64,000 nt of DNA from Siphonodentalium dalli. Taxonomy: Eukaryota > Mollusca > Scaphopoda > Gadilida > Siphonodentaliidae. Below, piece after piece: positions 32,838 through 45,000 of this stretch. A program made the position numbers and the translations under genes. A model generated the notes under the pieces. It did no database searches, was not told the origin of the DNA, and worked only from the letters and a program-made list of their open reading frames with translations. The stretch spans positions 31,996,987 to 32,060,986 of the forward strand of contig CP136063.1 in assembly GCA_032622095.1 (NCBI GenBank), read 5' to 3'. Numbering within the stretch: the stretch's first letter is position 1; every line of letters starts with the position of its first letter.

Positions 32838-34365
32838 CTTAAGCATAATAATAATTACACTTATTGAACGCTTATCCTCGTCAGAGCCATAAGCGCTTTA
32901 CAATGCATACATAAATGTGAATATACAAAATACATTTAAACCAAAGTGTCACTTGTTTTACGTGATCTTATGTGTGGTATCGTGTGTATTATGTGTGGTA
33001 TAACTCTTCGCGTAAAGATAGGTCTTGAGGCCTGTTTTGAACCCACCGAGGGATGATTTGGTTCGTACATTATACGGGAGAGAGTTTCAGACTGCTGGAG
33101 CGCTCGCCCTATCTCCAACAGTCTTCAGATTCCCGGTGAACTGAGTGAGAAGGCCTTGGTCGCTGAATCGTAACGATCGTTGTGGTTTGTATGGAATGAG
33201 CAGTTCGTGTGTATACACTGTGAAGTCGGCTGAGTTTCGCTGATAACAAAGCAGCGCGAGTTTGTATGTAATCCGATCGTTTATGGATAGGCAGTAGAGA
33301 TCAGCAAGAACAGGGGTAATGTGTTCGGATTTCTTTGTCCAGGAAACAATTCGTGTTGCAACGTTAATGAGTCGCTGAAGTTGATTGTCCGGGACCTCGA
33401 AAAGAAGCGAGTTGCAGTAGTCTATACGACTTAGGATGAAAGAGGAAACAAGCCTTTTCGTGGCATCGACGGTCAAAAACTTCCGAATCTGACCGAGTCG
33501 TCTAATTTCGAAATAAACAGTTTTGCAAACATTGGAGATTTGTTGCGAACCGGAAAAAATTTAATCCAACCAAATGCCGAGATTTGTTGCAGTGTCGCCG
33601 AAGTGAATCGGTTTGCCGCCTACATTGTATGTTAATATCGTGGATAGTGACAGAATTGAGGACGGATCGCTTGGCACACCACATCACTTCCGTCTTGTCA
33701 TCGTTGAGCTTTAGCTTGTTTGTTAGCATCCAACGTTTTACGGAAGATAGGCAATCCTCGACAATGGAAACAAGTCCATTGCATTTGTCAGCAGTACTAG
33801 ACACGTACAATTGGGTGTCGTCCGCGTACACATGGCAGTCTACACCATGAGACCTGATGATGCTACCCAGTGGTTGAGTATACAGTAGGTATAACACGGG
33901 TCCTATAACCTAACCCTGGGGGACTCCGAACTATAGAGGGAAATTGTCGGAGAGAGAATTCCCGATCTGCACCCTTTGAAACCTCTCATTTATGTAAGAT
34001 CCGAAATAATGCAGAGCAGTACCTTGGATGCCGACTGTGGCTTCAAGTCTTCGAATTATGATGCTATGGTCCAGAGTATCGAAAGCTGCTGACAGATCGG
34101 GGACTCAGGGGAGTTAGAAGGTTAACGTGTCCATCATCAGCTGCGGTTAGGAGATCTGATGTAATCCGAATCAGTACCGTTTCGGTACTGTGCCCTTTGC
34201 GGTAAGCCGACTGGCACGTTTCCATCCGAGAGTGTTTGGACAAGTGTTCCTTCAGCTGCATTAAAACAAGTTTCTCAATATTTGTCAAAAGTTACTAGCA
34301 TCAGTAATTGGCTGCATCCATTTCAGCTCCAGTCCAGTGGAGTTTTGAGATATGGAATTTGAATT
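32838..34365 (-). pseudogene. L2/CR1-type non-LTR retrotransposon, RT domain and 3' end, decayed
   Basis: Read on the minus strand. The RT begins near 34320 with a stop-ridden stretch, then 'LVLMQLKEHLSK' and 'CQSAYRKGHSTET' (34288-34064), the early RT motifs. A frame change and a shortened middle follow. Next come 'LLYTQPLGSIIRSHG' and the catalytic 'YADD' box (33897-33502), another frame change, then the C-terminal part (33476-33087) that matches 1801-2201. The 3' end with ATT units is at 32838-32860. No endonuclease domain remains. Non-functional, but the most complete copy of this family here. Confidence 0.85.
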
Positions 34366-34369
34366 ACGT

Positions 34370-34450
34370 ATTACAAATTCCAATTTTCTTAAGCGTAAAT
34401 TCCAAATTCGATGGAAATCTGAATTACGCTTGAGCGTAATGGAATTATGC
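34370..34450. repeat. 'aagcgtaat' motif cluster, left part
   Basis: Continues at 34979 after the MITE. Together the two parts correspond to 590-690. Confidence 0.55.
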
Positions 34451-34978
34451 TTAAAGGTGGATTATCTCTTTGTAAACATGTATTATATAGTTACCGGGGT
34501 ATAAAATATTAGATTTGAATCGAAGACTCATGTCCGGAAATGCTTCTATCGATTAATATTAATTTTATTTCGAATATTTTCTGGTCTAAAAAGGTGTGTT
34601 TGTTCAGCTAACGAACAATAGTGGTTACTGTTAACAGAGACCAGACATTATATTGTGCAAATTTGTCACAAATAAACGTTAATTATACTCATTATCGCTT
34701 ATATCAGTGGAACAAAACAATACAAACAACCAATCTGTGACATTTGACATTCATTGCGTAGCCGTAGGAACAGCTCATTTCTCTATATCGCAATACGGTC
34801 TCATCCGAATGGTCGGTTCTAAAAATAGTAACATAAACGGGCCCGATTTAATATTCGAAATAAAATCAATATTAATTGATAGAAGCTTTTCCGGACATAT
34901 GTCTTCTGTTCATATCTATTATTTTATACCCACGCAACTATTTAAAAAAATTTACTTAAAGAGATAATCCATCTTTAA
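34451..34978. mobile_element. TTAA-flanked MITE, full length (528 bp)
   Basis: TTAA at 34451-34454 and 34975-34978. Inserted into the 'aagcgtaat' cluster; the related stretch at 600-690 lacks it, which supports TTAA as the duplicated target. This is the target used by piggyBac-type elements, though the termini do not start with the CCC usual there. Confidence 0.9.
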
Positions 34979-35594
34979 GTGTAATGGCATTATGCTTAAG
35001 CTTAATTGGCTATTGAATGTGAATTTGGCCTCCCATAGTACTGATGGTGTCAAGCATAAAATAGAAGCAGACTCTACCCATAAAGCGCAAATGGTTTACG
35101 TTGAAGCGCAAGCGATTTGCACTGAAGGATAACTGATTTACCCTGAAGCAAAAATAAGGAACAGGCCTCTCATATCAAAACGCAAAATTGTCATTTCGCA
35201 TCCGATTCAAGGCAAAACGTATTATAATTTGGAGGCCGTACATCAAAAATTGATGCATTAAAGTTTTTTAAGTAGACATATATTATGCTAGATTTTCTTA
35301 TTACAAAGAATTATGCTTTATGATTTAATAATTATAAGTTTTTGGCAAAAGGTTTCCCTCCCCTAAATATGAGCCTAATTAATTTATGCTTACATGCAAT
35401 TTATTTACACTTAAGTGTAATTCATGTATGCTTAAGACCCCTAGGTATCAAATTTCGTTGAAATCCGTCCGTCGAAAGGTGCGATTTGACCTTGAATTGA
35501 CCATTTTAAAGGTCAGGTCCGGGTCACGATTTGACATGCCCAAAACAACTTCCCGGACAAAAGTACCCCTAGGTATAGGTACCCCATGTACGGA
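34979..35594. other. 'aagcgtaat' cluster continuation, then unassigned
   Basis: To about 35170 the short motif recurs in degenerate form. At 35430-35590 the word 'cccctaggtat' occurs twice about 130 bases apart. No supported gene. Confidence 0.4.
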
Positions 35595-36069
35595 AAAGCC
35601 TATATCCACTAATATTGATTATATTTCGAATATGTTCTTGTCTAAATACATGTGGTTGTTTAACTAATGAACAATAAATAAATGGTAGTGGTTACTGTTA
35701 ACACAGCCCAGAAATTTTATTGCGTAATTTTATTACAAATAAACGTTAATTAGATTCATCATAGCTGCTTATAACTATGTAATAAAACAATACAAACAAT
35801 CAATCTGGGGCATTTGACGTTCGGCGCATAGCTATGGGAACACCCTAAAAATCTCTACCGCTATATCGTATAGCCCGAATTGTCTGTTCTAAAATAGAAC
35901 AATAAACTGTCCCATTTCATCATCTCCGAGTCATTTTATAATAAAATATTCGAAATAAAATCAATATTGATAGATGCGTTTCCGGACATGGGTCTTCAAT
36001 TCATGTTTATTATTTTATACCTACGAAGTTATTTCAAAATTGTTATATGAAGAGATAATCCATCTTTAA
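35595..36069. mobile_element. Old, diverged MITE copy
   Basis: The closing terminus (agagataatccatctttaa) and most of the body are recognisable, with many substitutions. The opening terminus is lost. It belongs to an older burst than the copies at 23222 and 34451. Confidence 0.7.
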
Positions 36070-36274
36070 ACAGTATAAACGCACCCTCTTTGTCCGCCTC
36101 AACTCTTCCAAGTCATCGTGTGTCATATTCTAACAGAGACATGAAGTATTCAACGAAACGAGTCGCTATTTAGTTTATCTGGCATCTCATTTGTCTGACT
36201 ACCTATTGAAACCTAGAAGAACATCTAACCGTAACTTACAAGTAGAGAAGAAAAGATGGACAAAAGAAAGCATA
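36070..36274. other. Unassigned sequence
   Basis: Nothing recognised. Confidence 0.3.
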
Positions 36275-36965
36275 TGGCTTCTCTCCCGCGTACATCTTGT
36301 GTGTAGCCAGTCCATGTCACACGTATACGGCTACACTCGCGTACATCATGTGTGTAGCCAGTGCATGTCACACGTATATGACTTCTTTCCCGCGTACATC
36401 GTGTGTGTAGCCAGTCCATGTCACACGTATACGGCTACACTCCCGCGTACATCGTGTGTAGCCAGTGCATGCCACACGTATATGGATTCTCTCCCGCGTA
36501 CATCATCGTGTGTGCAGCCAGTCCATGTCACACTATACGGCGTCTCTCCCGCATATATCATCGTGTGTGTAGCCAGTCCATGTCACACGTATACGGCTAC
36601 ACTCCCGCGTACATCGTGTGTAGCCAGTGCATGCCACACGTATATGGATTCTCTCCCGCGTACATCATCGTGTGTGTAGCCAGTCCATGTCACACGTATA
36701 TGGCTTCTCTCCCGAGTACATCATCGTGTGTGGCTAGTCCATGCCACACGTATGTGGCTTCTCTCCCGCCTACATAATCGTGTGTGTAGCGAGTCCATGT
36801 CACACGTATACGGCTTCTCTACCGCGTACATCATCGTGTGTGTAGCCAGTCCATGTCAGACGTATACGGCCTCACTCCCGCGTACATCATCGTATGTAGC
36901 CTGACCATGGCACACGTATACGGCTTCTCTCCCGCAGTACATCGTGTGTGTAACCAGTCCGTAGC
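36275..36965 (-). repeat. Minisatellite of about 56-60 bp derived from zinc-finger linkers
   Basis: About 12 units built around 'gtagccagtccatgtcacac' and 'ggcttctctcccgcgtacat'. On the minus strand a unit reads 'AGEKPYTCDMDWLHT', i.e. a C2H2 linker and the first Cys, followed by sequence without the second Cys and the His pair. The unit is about 19-20 codons instead of 28. It follows ZNF-C on the same strand, so it looks like a finger array that lost part of each unit and then expanded. Confidence 0.8.
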
Positions 36966-37234
36966 TAATTTGAGTGAACGACTTCCCGCATTCGGGACAC
37001 TTGTATGGTTTGACACCAGGATGGACTCGAATTATGTGTCGAATCAAGATACCCTTTGTAGTAATTCCTCTCTCACAATATACCAAGTCTTCTAGGCCCA
37101 CGTCTTCTCGGCCCACAACGGTTTGGGTTATCAGTTGGGATGATGCCGCGCAAGCTGCAAGGCAGATTCCAGCATGAGCGTAGATGGCGCTGTATGCAGC
37201 TTGGACGCTAAGAAGACTTTGTCTACTCTCACAA
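36966..37234 (-). pseudogene. Isolated degenerate fingers between the two minisatellites
   Basis: The minus strand reads 'CERGITTKGILIRHIIRVH', then 'GVKPYKCPECGKSFTQ'. That is one near-complete and one partial finger of the ZNF-C type. Confidence 0.65.
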
Positions 37235-37635
37235 ATGTCACTTACACGGTCTCACACATGTGGATCTTCTTGTGTCGAGCCAGGCTACCATGTCACACGT
37301 ATGTGGACTCACACGTGTGGACCTTCTTGTGTCGAGCCAGGCTACCATGCCACACGTATACAGTCTCACGCATGTGGACTTTCTTGTGTCGCGCCTGGCT
37401 ACCAATGAACACGTATACGGTCTCACATATGTAGATCTTCTCGTGTTGAGCCAGGCTACCATGTCAATTGTATACGGTCTCACACATGTGGACCTACTTT
37501 TGTCGAGTCAGGCTACCATGTCACACGTATACAGTCTCACACATGTGGACCTTCTTGTGTCGAGCCAGGCTACCATGTCACACGCATACAGGCTCAGACA
37601 TGTGGACCTTCTTGTGTCGAGTCAGGCTACCACGT
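37235..37635 (-). repeat. 57-bp finger-derived minisatellite
   Basis: About seven units containing 'gagccaggctaccatgtcac' and 'tctcacacatgtggacctt'. The minus strand reads 'RPYTCDMVAWLDTRRSTCV', 19 codons per unit and open in frame through several units. The linker and first Cys are kept; the zinc-binding His pair is not. It adjoins the end of ZNF-C. Confidence 0.8.
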
Positions 37636-38713
37636 TGAGTGAACTGTTTCCCACGGCTTCTCTCCCGGGTGTATTATCTTGTGACTTCTCTCCCGGGTGT
37701 ATTATTTTGTGGTAAGATAGACTGCTTGCATGAGTGAAGCATTTGCCACATTCTATATACTCGTACGGTTTATCACCAGAATGGATCCTCATGTGTACAG
37801 TCAAGATAGACTGTATAGTAAATTCTCTCCCACAAATGCCACATTGATACGGCTTCTCCCCGGCGTGGATCGACATGTGTTGAGTCAGATTACCATGCTG
37901 AGCGAACACTTTTCCACATATATCACATTTAAATGCCTTCTCTGTGTGAATCTTCGTGTGTCTAGTTAGTGAGCCAGCTTGAGTGAAGGACTTCCCACAC
38001 TGTGTACACTGGTATGGTTTAACACCAGAATGGATTCGTATGTGTTCAGTCAAGTGACCCTGTGTAGTAAATTCTCTCTCACAAATGTCACATTTATACG
38101 GCGTCTCTCCCGTATGGGTCCGCAAGTGTTGGGCCAGGTTGCTATGTTGAGCGAAGGACTTCCCACATTCTTTACACTCGTATGGTTTAACACCAGAGTG
38201 GGTTCTCATGTGTACATTCAAGTAAGGCTGTGTAGTAAATTCTCTCTCACAAATGCCACATTTATAAGGTTTATCTCCCGTATGGATCCTTAAGTGTTGA
38301 GTCATGGCATCATGTTGAGCGAACTCTTTTCCACAAATATCACATTTAAACGGCTTCTCTCCCGTATGGATCCTCTTGTGTCTAGTTAGTGCGCTAGTTT
38401 GAGAAAAGTATTTGCCACATTCTAAGCACTGGTATGGTTTATCACCAGAATGGACTCGTGTGTGTTCAGTCAACCGAGACTTTGTAGCAAAGCCTCTCTC
38501 ACAAATGTCACATTTATAAGGTTTCTCTCCCGTATGGGTCCTCTGATGTACAGTCATAGCTGAAACCGAAGTGAATGATTTATCACACTCTGAACACTGA
38601 TGTGGCCTCTCCCCTTTGTGTACTAGATTATGTGAGATCAATGAATTCTTATCACTGAAAGTCATCTCACATAAAACACATCTAAACAACTTCTTATCTG
38701 TCTGCGTATTCAT
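37622..38713 (-). CDS. C2H2 zinc-finger protein, 12 fingers (ZNF-C)
   Basis: 363 codons from ATG at 38713. It reads as a single exon with only ~10 residues before the first finger, so an upstream exon is possible. Fingers are joined by alternating HTGEKP and HSG(D/V)KP linkers and show a three-finger rhythm: 'CEREFTTQ', then a CGK finger with L-T-R-H, then a CGK finger with 'AQH..LTQH'. The linker between fingers 9 and 10 is one residue short. Finger 12 has Tyr in place of the first zinc-binding Cys ('YEYIEC'). The last ~25 residues come from unrelated sequence running into the minisatellite. It is not closely similar to ZNF-A/B in linkers or helices. Likely a nuclear DNA-binding protein; the target is unknown, and the frayed C-terminus makes function uncertain. 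Confidence 0.8.
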   Translation of the reverse strand: MNTQTDKKLFRCVLCEMTFSDKNSLISHNLVHKGERPHQCSECDKSFTSVSAMTVHQRTHTGEKPYKCDICERGFATKSRLTEHTRVHSGDKPYQCLECGKYFSQTSALTRHKRIHTGEKPFKCDICGKEFAQHDAMTQHLRIHTGDKPYKCGICEREFTTQPYLNVHMRTHSGVKPYECKECGKSFAQHSNLAQHLRTHTGETPYKCDICEREFTTQGHLTEHIRIHSGVKPYQCTQCGKSFTQAGSLTRHTKIHTEKAFKCDICGKVFAQHGNLTQHMSIHAGEKPYQCGICGREFTIQSILTVHMRIHSGDKPYEYIECGKCFTHASSLSYHKIIHPGEKSQDNTPGREAVGNSSLNVVA

Positions 38714-38734
38714 TCTGTAATTAAATCACGAAAG

Positions 38735-39175
38735 GTGTTATGTCTCGCTGTTCTGTATATCCCAGTATGGAACCGTATTACATCTCGCTGTCCTGTATAT
38801 CCCAGTCTGGAACCGTATTACACCCCGATGTCCTGTATAGCCCAGTCTGGAACCGTATTACGTCCCACTGTCTTTTGTATCCCAGTCTGGAACCGTATTA
38901 CATCTCGCTGTCCTGCATATCCCAGTCTGGATTACATCTCGCTGTCTTTTGGATCCCAGTCTGGAACCGTATTACATCTCGCTGTTCTGTATATCCCAGT
39001 CTGGAACCGTATTATGTCTCGCTGTCTTGTATATCCCAGTCTGGAACCGTATTACGTCTTGTTGTTCTGGCATATCCCCTGTGTTTCACATTGTGTGCAT
39101 GTGATGTGGATCAGTATTATTACATGTAGGTATCGTTGTCCTGTTCTGTATATCCCAGTCTACATGTTGTGGATC
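38735..39175. repeat. Minisatellite of about 41 bp
   Basis: About nine units around 'ctgtatatcccagtctggaa' and 'ccgtattacatctcgctgtc', with one truncated unit near 38930 and decay after 39070. It lies just upstream of ZNF-C. Long ORFs across it arise from the repeat and are not genes. Confidence 0.85.
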
Positions 39176-39325
39176 AGTAACACTGTATCCGAATTATCGT
39201 GCTTTTTTCTACATGTAATATAAGTGCATCTCTGAAACAAAAGAAGAGGAAATTAATTTGCTAGTAATATTCAGATATCAAATGTAGCATCGGAATGTAC
39301 GTTTCTCTTTCGTCTCATTCCGCTG
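39176..39325. other. Unassigned sequence
   Basis: Nothing recognised. Confidence 0.3.
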
Positions 39326-39725
39326 TTAAAGTGGATTACATGAATCTCTGTGTGAACATGTATTACATAGTTACCGGGGGATAAAATATTAGATATGAAT
39401 CGAAGAATCCTCTCCGGACATGCTTCTATCGATTAATATTGATTTTATATCGAATATTTTCTGGTCTAAAAAGGTATGGTAGTTTAGCAAACGAACGTTC
39501 GGTATGTAGCCATAGGAACAGCCTAATGTTCTATATCGCTATATGGTATCATCCGAATGGTCTGTTCTAAAAATAGATAAATAAACGGTCCAATAAAATA
39601 TTTGAAATAAAATCAATATTAATTGATGGAAGCCTTTCTGGACAGGGGTCTTCAGTTCATATTTATTATTTTTATACCCACGCAACTATTTCAAATTTGT
39701 TATTTAAAGATATAATCATCTTTAA
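39326..39725. mobile_element. Diverged, shortened MITE (400 bp)
   Basis: TTAA at both ends with degraded family termini. The middle block (around 'cacaaataaacgttaat' in intact copies) is missing. Confidence 0.75.
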
Positions 39726-39788
39726 AACTTGCTGATAATACAAGGGGACACTTACATACACCCACCAGCTGTTTTCAACATTTAGACA

Positions 39789-40025
39789 TTAAAGATGTTA
39801 TAGCTCTTCTTATAACAAGTTTAATATTGATTATTGTGTATACCGGTAACAATGCATATGAATCGAAGACTCCCTGTCGGACAACGCTTCTATCGATTGA
39901 TATTGATGATATTTCGAATATGTTCAGGTATAAATAAGTGATAGTATAGCTACTGTTAAAGATGGTCTATCTCTTTGTGTATGAAACTAAGACCCTTGTC
40001 AGGAAACGCTTATATCGGTTAATAT
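39789..40025. mobile_element. Two further decayed MITE arm fragments
   Basis: Two successive stretches (39789-39950 and 39956-40025) match the first arm of the family ('gaatcgaagactc', 'cttctatcgattgatattga'), with many changes. Confidence 0.6.
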
Positions 40026-40261
40026 ACCAAAAACATGAATTTATATGGTTTATTAACGGCCCGATAGCAATTATTAACAGCGCGAGGGCATATAAGCGGC
40101 CCGATACCAAATTAAAGATAAGCCCCAGAGGAGGGTGCAATGGTACTAGTACCCATATTAGCTCCCGGACTATTCAGAGCGGGTCTATAAAACTATTAAT
40201 AGTTGTGTTAGCTTACATATAACTTTTTTCTTAAAATTTATAAGATATATCAGGGACACTC
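40026..40261. other. Unassigned spacer before the satellite
   Basis: No gene or repeat recognised. The satellite starts abruptly at about 40262. Confidence 0.35.
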
Positions 40262-42099
40262 TGAATCTCCCATACTTGTAGTAAAATAATGACAATGTAT
40301 GTGGCTTCCAGTTATGTGTTTATTATAATGAATCTCCCATACTAGTAGTAAAATAATGACAATGTATGCGGCTTCCAGTCATGTGGTTATTATAATGAAT
40401 CTCCCATACTGGTTGTAAAATATGACAATGTATGCGTCTTCCAGCAATGTGGTTATTTATAATGAATCGCCCATACTAGTAAAATAATGACAATGAATGC
40501 GGCTTCCAGCCATGTGGTTATTTATAATGAAACTCCCATACTAGTAGTAAAATAATGACAATGTATGCGGCTTCCAGCCATGTGGTTATTTATAATGAAT
40601 CTCCCATACTAGTAGTAAAATAATGACAATGAATACGGCTTCCAGCCAAGTGGTTATTTATAATGAATTTCCCATACTAGTGGTAAAATAATGACAATGT
40701 ATGCGGCTTCCAGCCATGTGGTTATTTATAATGAATCTCCCATACTAGTAGTAAAATAATGACAATGAATGCGGCTTCCAGCCAAGTGGTTATTTATAAT
40801 GAATCTCCCATACTAGTAGTAAAATAATGACAATGAATGCGGCTTCCAGCCAAGTGGTTATTTATAATGAATCTCCCATACTAGTAGTAAAATAATGACA
40901 ATGTATGCGACTTCCAGCCATGGTTATTTATAATGAATCTCCCATACTAGTAGTAAAATAATGACAATGTATGCGGCTTCCAGCCATGGTTATTTATAAT
41001 GAATCTCCCATACTAGTAGTAAAATAATGACAATGTATGCGGCTTCCAGCCATGGTTATTTATAATGAATCTCCCATACTAGTAGTAAAATAATGACAAT
41101 GAATACGGCTTCCAGCCAAGTGGTTATTTATAATGAATCTCCCATACTAGTAGTAAAATAACGACAATGTATGCGGCTTCCAGCCATGTGGTTATTTATA
41201 ATGAATCTCCCATACTAGTAGTAAAATAATGACAATGAATACGGCTTCCAGCCAAGTGGTTATTTATAATAAATCTCCCATACTAGTAGTAAAATAATGA
41301 CAATGAATGCGGCTTCCAGCCAAGTGGTTATTTATAATAAATCTCCCATACTAGTAGTAAAATAATGACAATGTATGCGACTTCCAGCCATGGTTATTTA
41401 TAATGAATCTCCCATACTAGTAGTAAAATAATGACAATGTATGCGGCTTCCAGCCATGGTTATTTATAATGAATCTCCCATACTAGTAGTAAAATAATGA
41501 CGATGAATGCGGCTTCCAGCCAAGTGGTTATTTATAATGAATCTCCCATACTAGTAGTAAAATAATGACAATGTATGTGGCTTCCAGTCATGTGGTTATT
41601 TATAATAAATCTCCCATACTAGTAGTAACATAATGACAATGTATGCGGCTTCCAGCCATGTGGTTATTTATAATAAATCTCCTATACTAGTAGTAAAATA
41701 ATGACAATGTATGCGACTTCCAGCCATGGTTATTTATAATGAATCTCCCATACTAGTAGTAAAATAATGACAATGTATGCGACTTCCAGCCATGGTTATT
41801 TATAATGAATCTCCCATACTAGTAGTAAAATAATGACAATGTATGCGGCTTCCAGCCATGGTTATTTATAATGAATCTCCCATACTAGTAGTAAAATAAT
41901 GACAATGTATGCGGCTTCCAGCCATGTGGTTATATATAATGAATCTCCCATACTAGTAGTAAAATAATGACAATGTATGCGGCTTCCAGCCATGGTTATT
42001 TATAATGAATCTCCCATACTAGTAGTAAAATAATGACAATGAATGCGGCTTCCAGCCAAGTGGTTATTTATAATGAATCTCCCATACTAGTAGTAAAAT

Positions 42100-45000
42100 A
42101 ATGACAATGTATGTGGCTTCCAGTCATGTGGTTATTTATAATGAATCTCCCATACTAGTAGTAAAATAATGACAATGTATGTGGCTTCCAGTCAAGTGGT
42201 TATTTATAATGAATCTCCCATACTAGTAGTAAAATAATGACAATGTATGCGACTTCCAGCCATGGTTATTTATAATGAATCTCCCATACTAGTAGTAAAA
42301 TAATGACAATGTATGCGGCTTCCAGCCATGTGGTTATATATAATGAATCTCCCATACTAGTAGTAAAATAATGACAATGTATGCGGCTTCCAGCCATGGT
42401 TATTTATAATGAATCTCCCATACTAGTAGTAAAATAATGACAATGAATGCGGCTTCCAGCCAAGTGGTTATTTATAATGAATCTCCCATACTAGTAGTAA
42501 AATAATGACAACGTATGTGGCTTCCAGTCATGTGGTTATTTATAATAAATCTCCCATACTAGTAGTAACATAATGACAATGTATGCGGCTTCCAGCCATG
42601 TGGTTATTTATAATAAATCTCCTATACTAGTAGTAAAATAATGACAATGTATGTGGCTTCCAGTCATGTGGATATTTATAATGAATCTCCCATACTAGTA
42701 GTAAAATAATGACAATGTATGCGGCTTCCAGTCATGTGGTTATTTATAATGAATCTCCCATACTAGTATTAAAATAATGACAATGTAAGCGGCTTCCAGC
42801 CATGTTGTTATTTATAATGAATCTCCCATACTAGTAATAAAATAATGACAATGTATGTGGCTTCCAGCCATGTGGTTATTTATAATGAATCTCCCATAAT
42901 AGTAGTAAATAATGACAATGTAAGCGGCTTCCAGCCATGTGGTTATTTATAATGAATCTCCCATACTAGTAGTAAAATAATGACAACGTAAGCGGCTTCC
43001 AGCCATGTGGTTATTTATAATGAATCTCCCATACTAGTAGTAAAATAATGACAATGTATGGGGCTTCCAGCCATGTGGTTATTTATAATGAATCTCCCAT
43101 ATTAGTAGTAAAATAATGACAATATAAGCGGCTTCCAGCCATGTGGTTATTTATAATGAATCTCCCATACTAGTAGTAAAATAAAGACAATGTATGCGGC
43201 TTCCAGTCATGTGGTTATTTATAATGAATCTCCCATACTAGTAGTAAAATAATGACAATGTATGCGGCTCCTAGCCATGTGGTTATTTATAATAAATCTC
43301 CTATACTAGTAGTAAAATAATGACAATGTATGCGGCTTCCAGTCATGTGGTTATTTATAATGAATCTCCCATACTAGTAGTACAATAATGACAATGTATG
43401 CGGCTTCCGGCCATGTGGTTATTTATAATGAATCTCCTATACTAGTAGTAAAATAAAGACAATGTATGTGGCTTCCAGCCATGTGGTTATATATAATGAA
43501 TCTCCCATACTAGTAGTAAAATAATGACAATGTATGCGGCTTCCAGCCATGGTTATTTATAATGAATCTCCCATACTAGTAGTAAAATAATGACAATGAA
43601 TGCGGCTTCCAGCCAAGTGGTTATTTATAATGAATCTCCCATACTAGTAGTAAAATAATGACAAAGTATGTGGCTTCCAGTCATGTGGTTATTTATAATA
43701 AATCTCCCATACTAGTAGTAACATAATGACAATGTATGCGGCTTCCAGCCATGTGGTTATTTATAATAAATCTCCTATACTAGTAGTAAAATAATGACAA
43801 TGTATGTGGCTTCCAGTCATGTGGTTATTTATAATGAATCTCCCATACTAGTAGTAAAATAATGACAATGTATGCGGCTTCCAGTCATGTGGTTATTTAT
43901 AATGAATCTCCCATACTAGTATTAAAATAATGACAATGTAAGCGGCTTCCAGCCATGTTGTTATTTATAATGAATCTCCCATACTAGTAATAAAATAATG
44001 ACAATGTATGTGGCTTCCAGCCATGTGGTTATTTATAATGAATCTCCCATAATAGTAGTAAATAATGACAATGTAAGCGGCTTCCAGCCATGTGGTTATT
44101 TATAATGAATCTCCCATACTAGTAGTAAAATAATGACAACGTAAGCGGCTTCCAGCCATGTGGTTATTTATAATGAATCTCCCATACTAGTAGTAAAATA
44201 ATGACAATGTATGGGGCTTCCAGCCATGTGGTTATTTATAATGAATCTCCCATACTAGTAGTAAAATAATGACAATATAAGCGGCTTCCAGCCATGTGGT
44301 TATTTATAATGAATCTCCCATACTAGTAGTAAAATAAAGACAATGTATGCGGCTTCCAGTCATGTGGTTATTTATAATGAATCTCCCATACTAGTAGTAA
44401 AATAATGACAATGTATGCGGCTCACAGCCATGTGGTTATTTATAATAAATCTCCTATACTAGTAGTAAAATAATGACAATGTATGCGGCTTCCAGTCATG
44501 TGGTTATTTATAATGAATCTCCCATACTAGTAGTACAATAATGACAATGTATGCGGCTTCCAGCCATGTGGTTATTTATAATGATTCTCCTATACTAGTA
44601 GTAAAATAAAGACAATGTATGTGGCTTCCAGCCATGTGGTTATTTATAATGAATCTCCCATACTAGTAGTAAAATAATGACAATGTATGCGGCTTCCAGT
44701 CATGTGGTTATTTATAATGAATCTCCCTTGCTAGAAGTAAAATAATGACAATGTATGCGGCTTCCAGTCATGTGGTTATTTATAATAAATCTCCCATACT
44801 AGTAGTAAAATAATGACAATGTATGCGGCTTCCAGCCATGTGGTTATTTATAATGAATCTCCCATACTAGTAGTAAAATAATGACAATGTATGCGGCTTC
44901 AAGTCATGTGGTTATTTATAATGAATCTCCCATACTAGTAGTAAAATAATGACAATGTATGCGGCTTCCAGCCATGTGGTTATTTATAATGAATCTCCCA

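Noticed and set aside
36191-36777. Plus-strand ORFs over the 57-bp minisatellite
   Set aside because: They are antisense to the finger-derived repeat. The minus strand explains the sequence as C2H2 linkers.
38735-39223. Long plus-strand ORFs over the 41-bp minisatellite
   Set aside because: They come from the repeat itself, give repetitive peptides such as 'YPSLEPYY', and have no recognisable domain.
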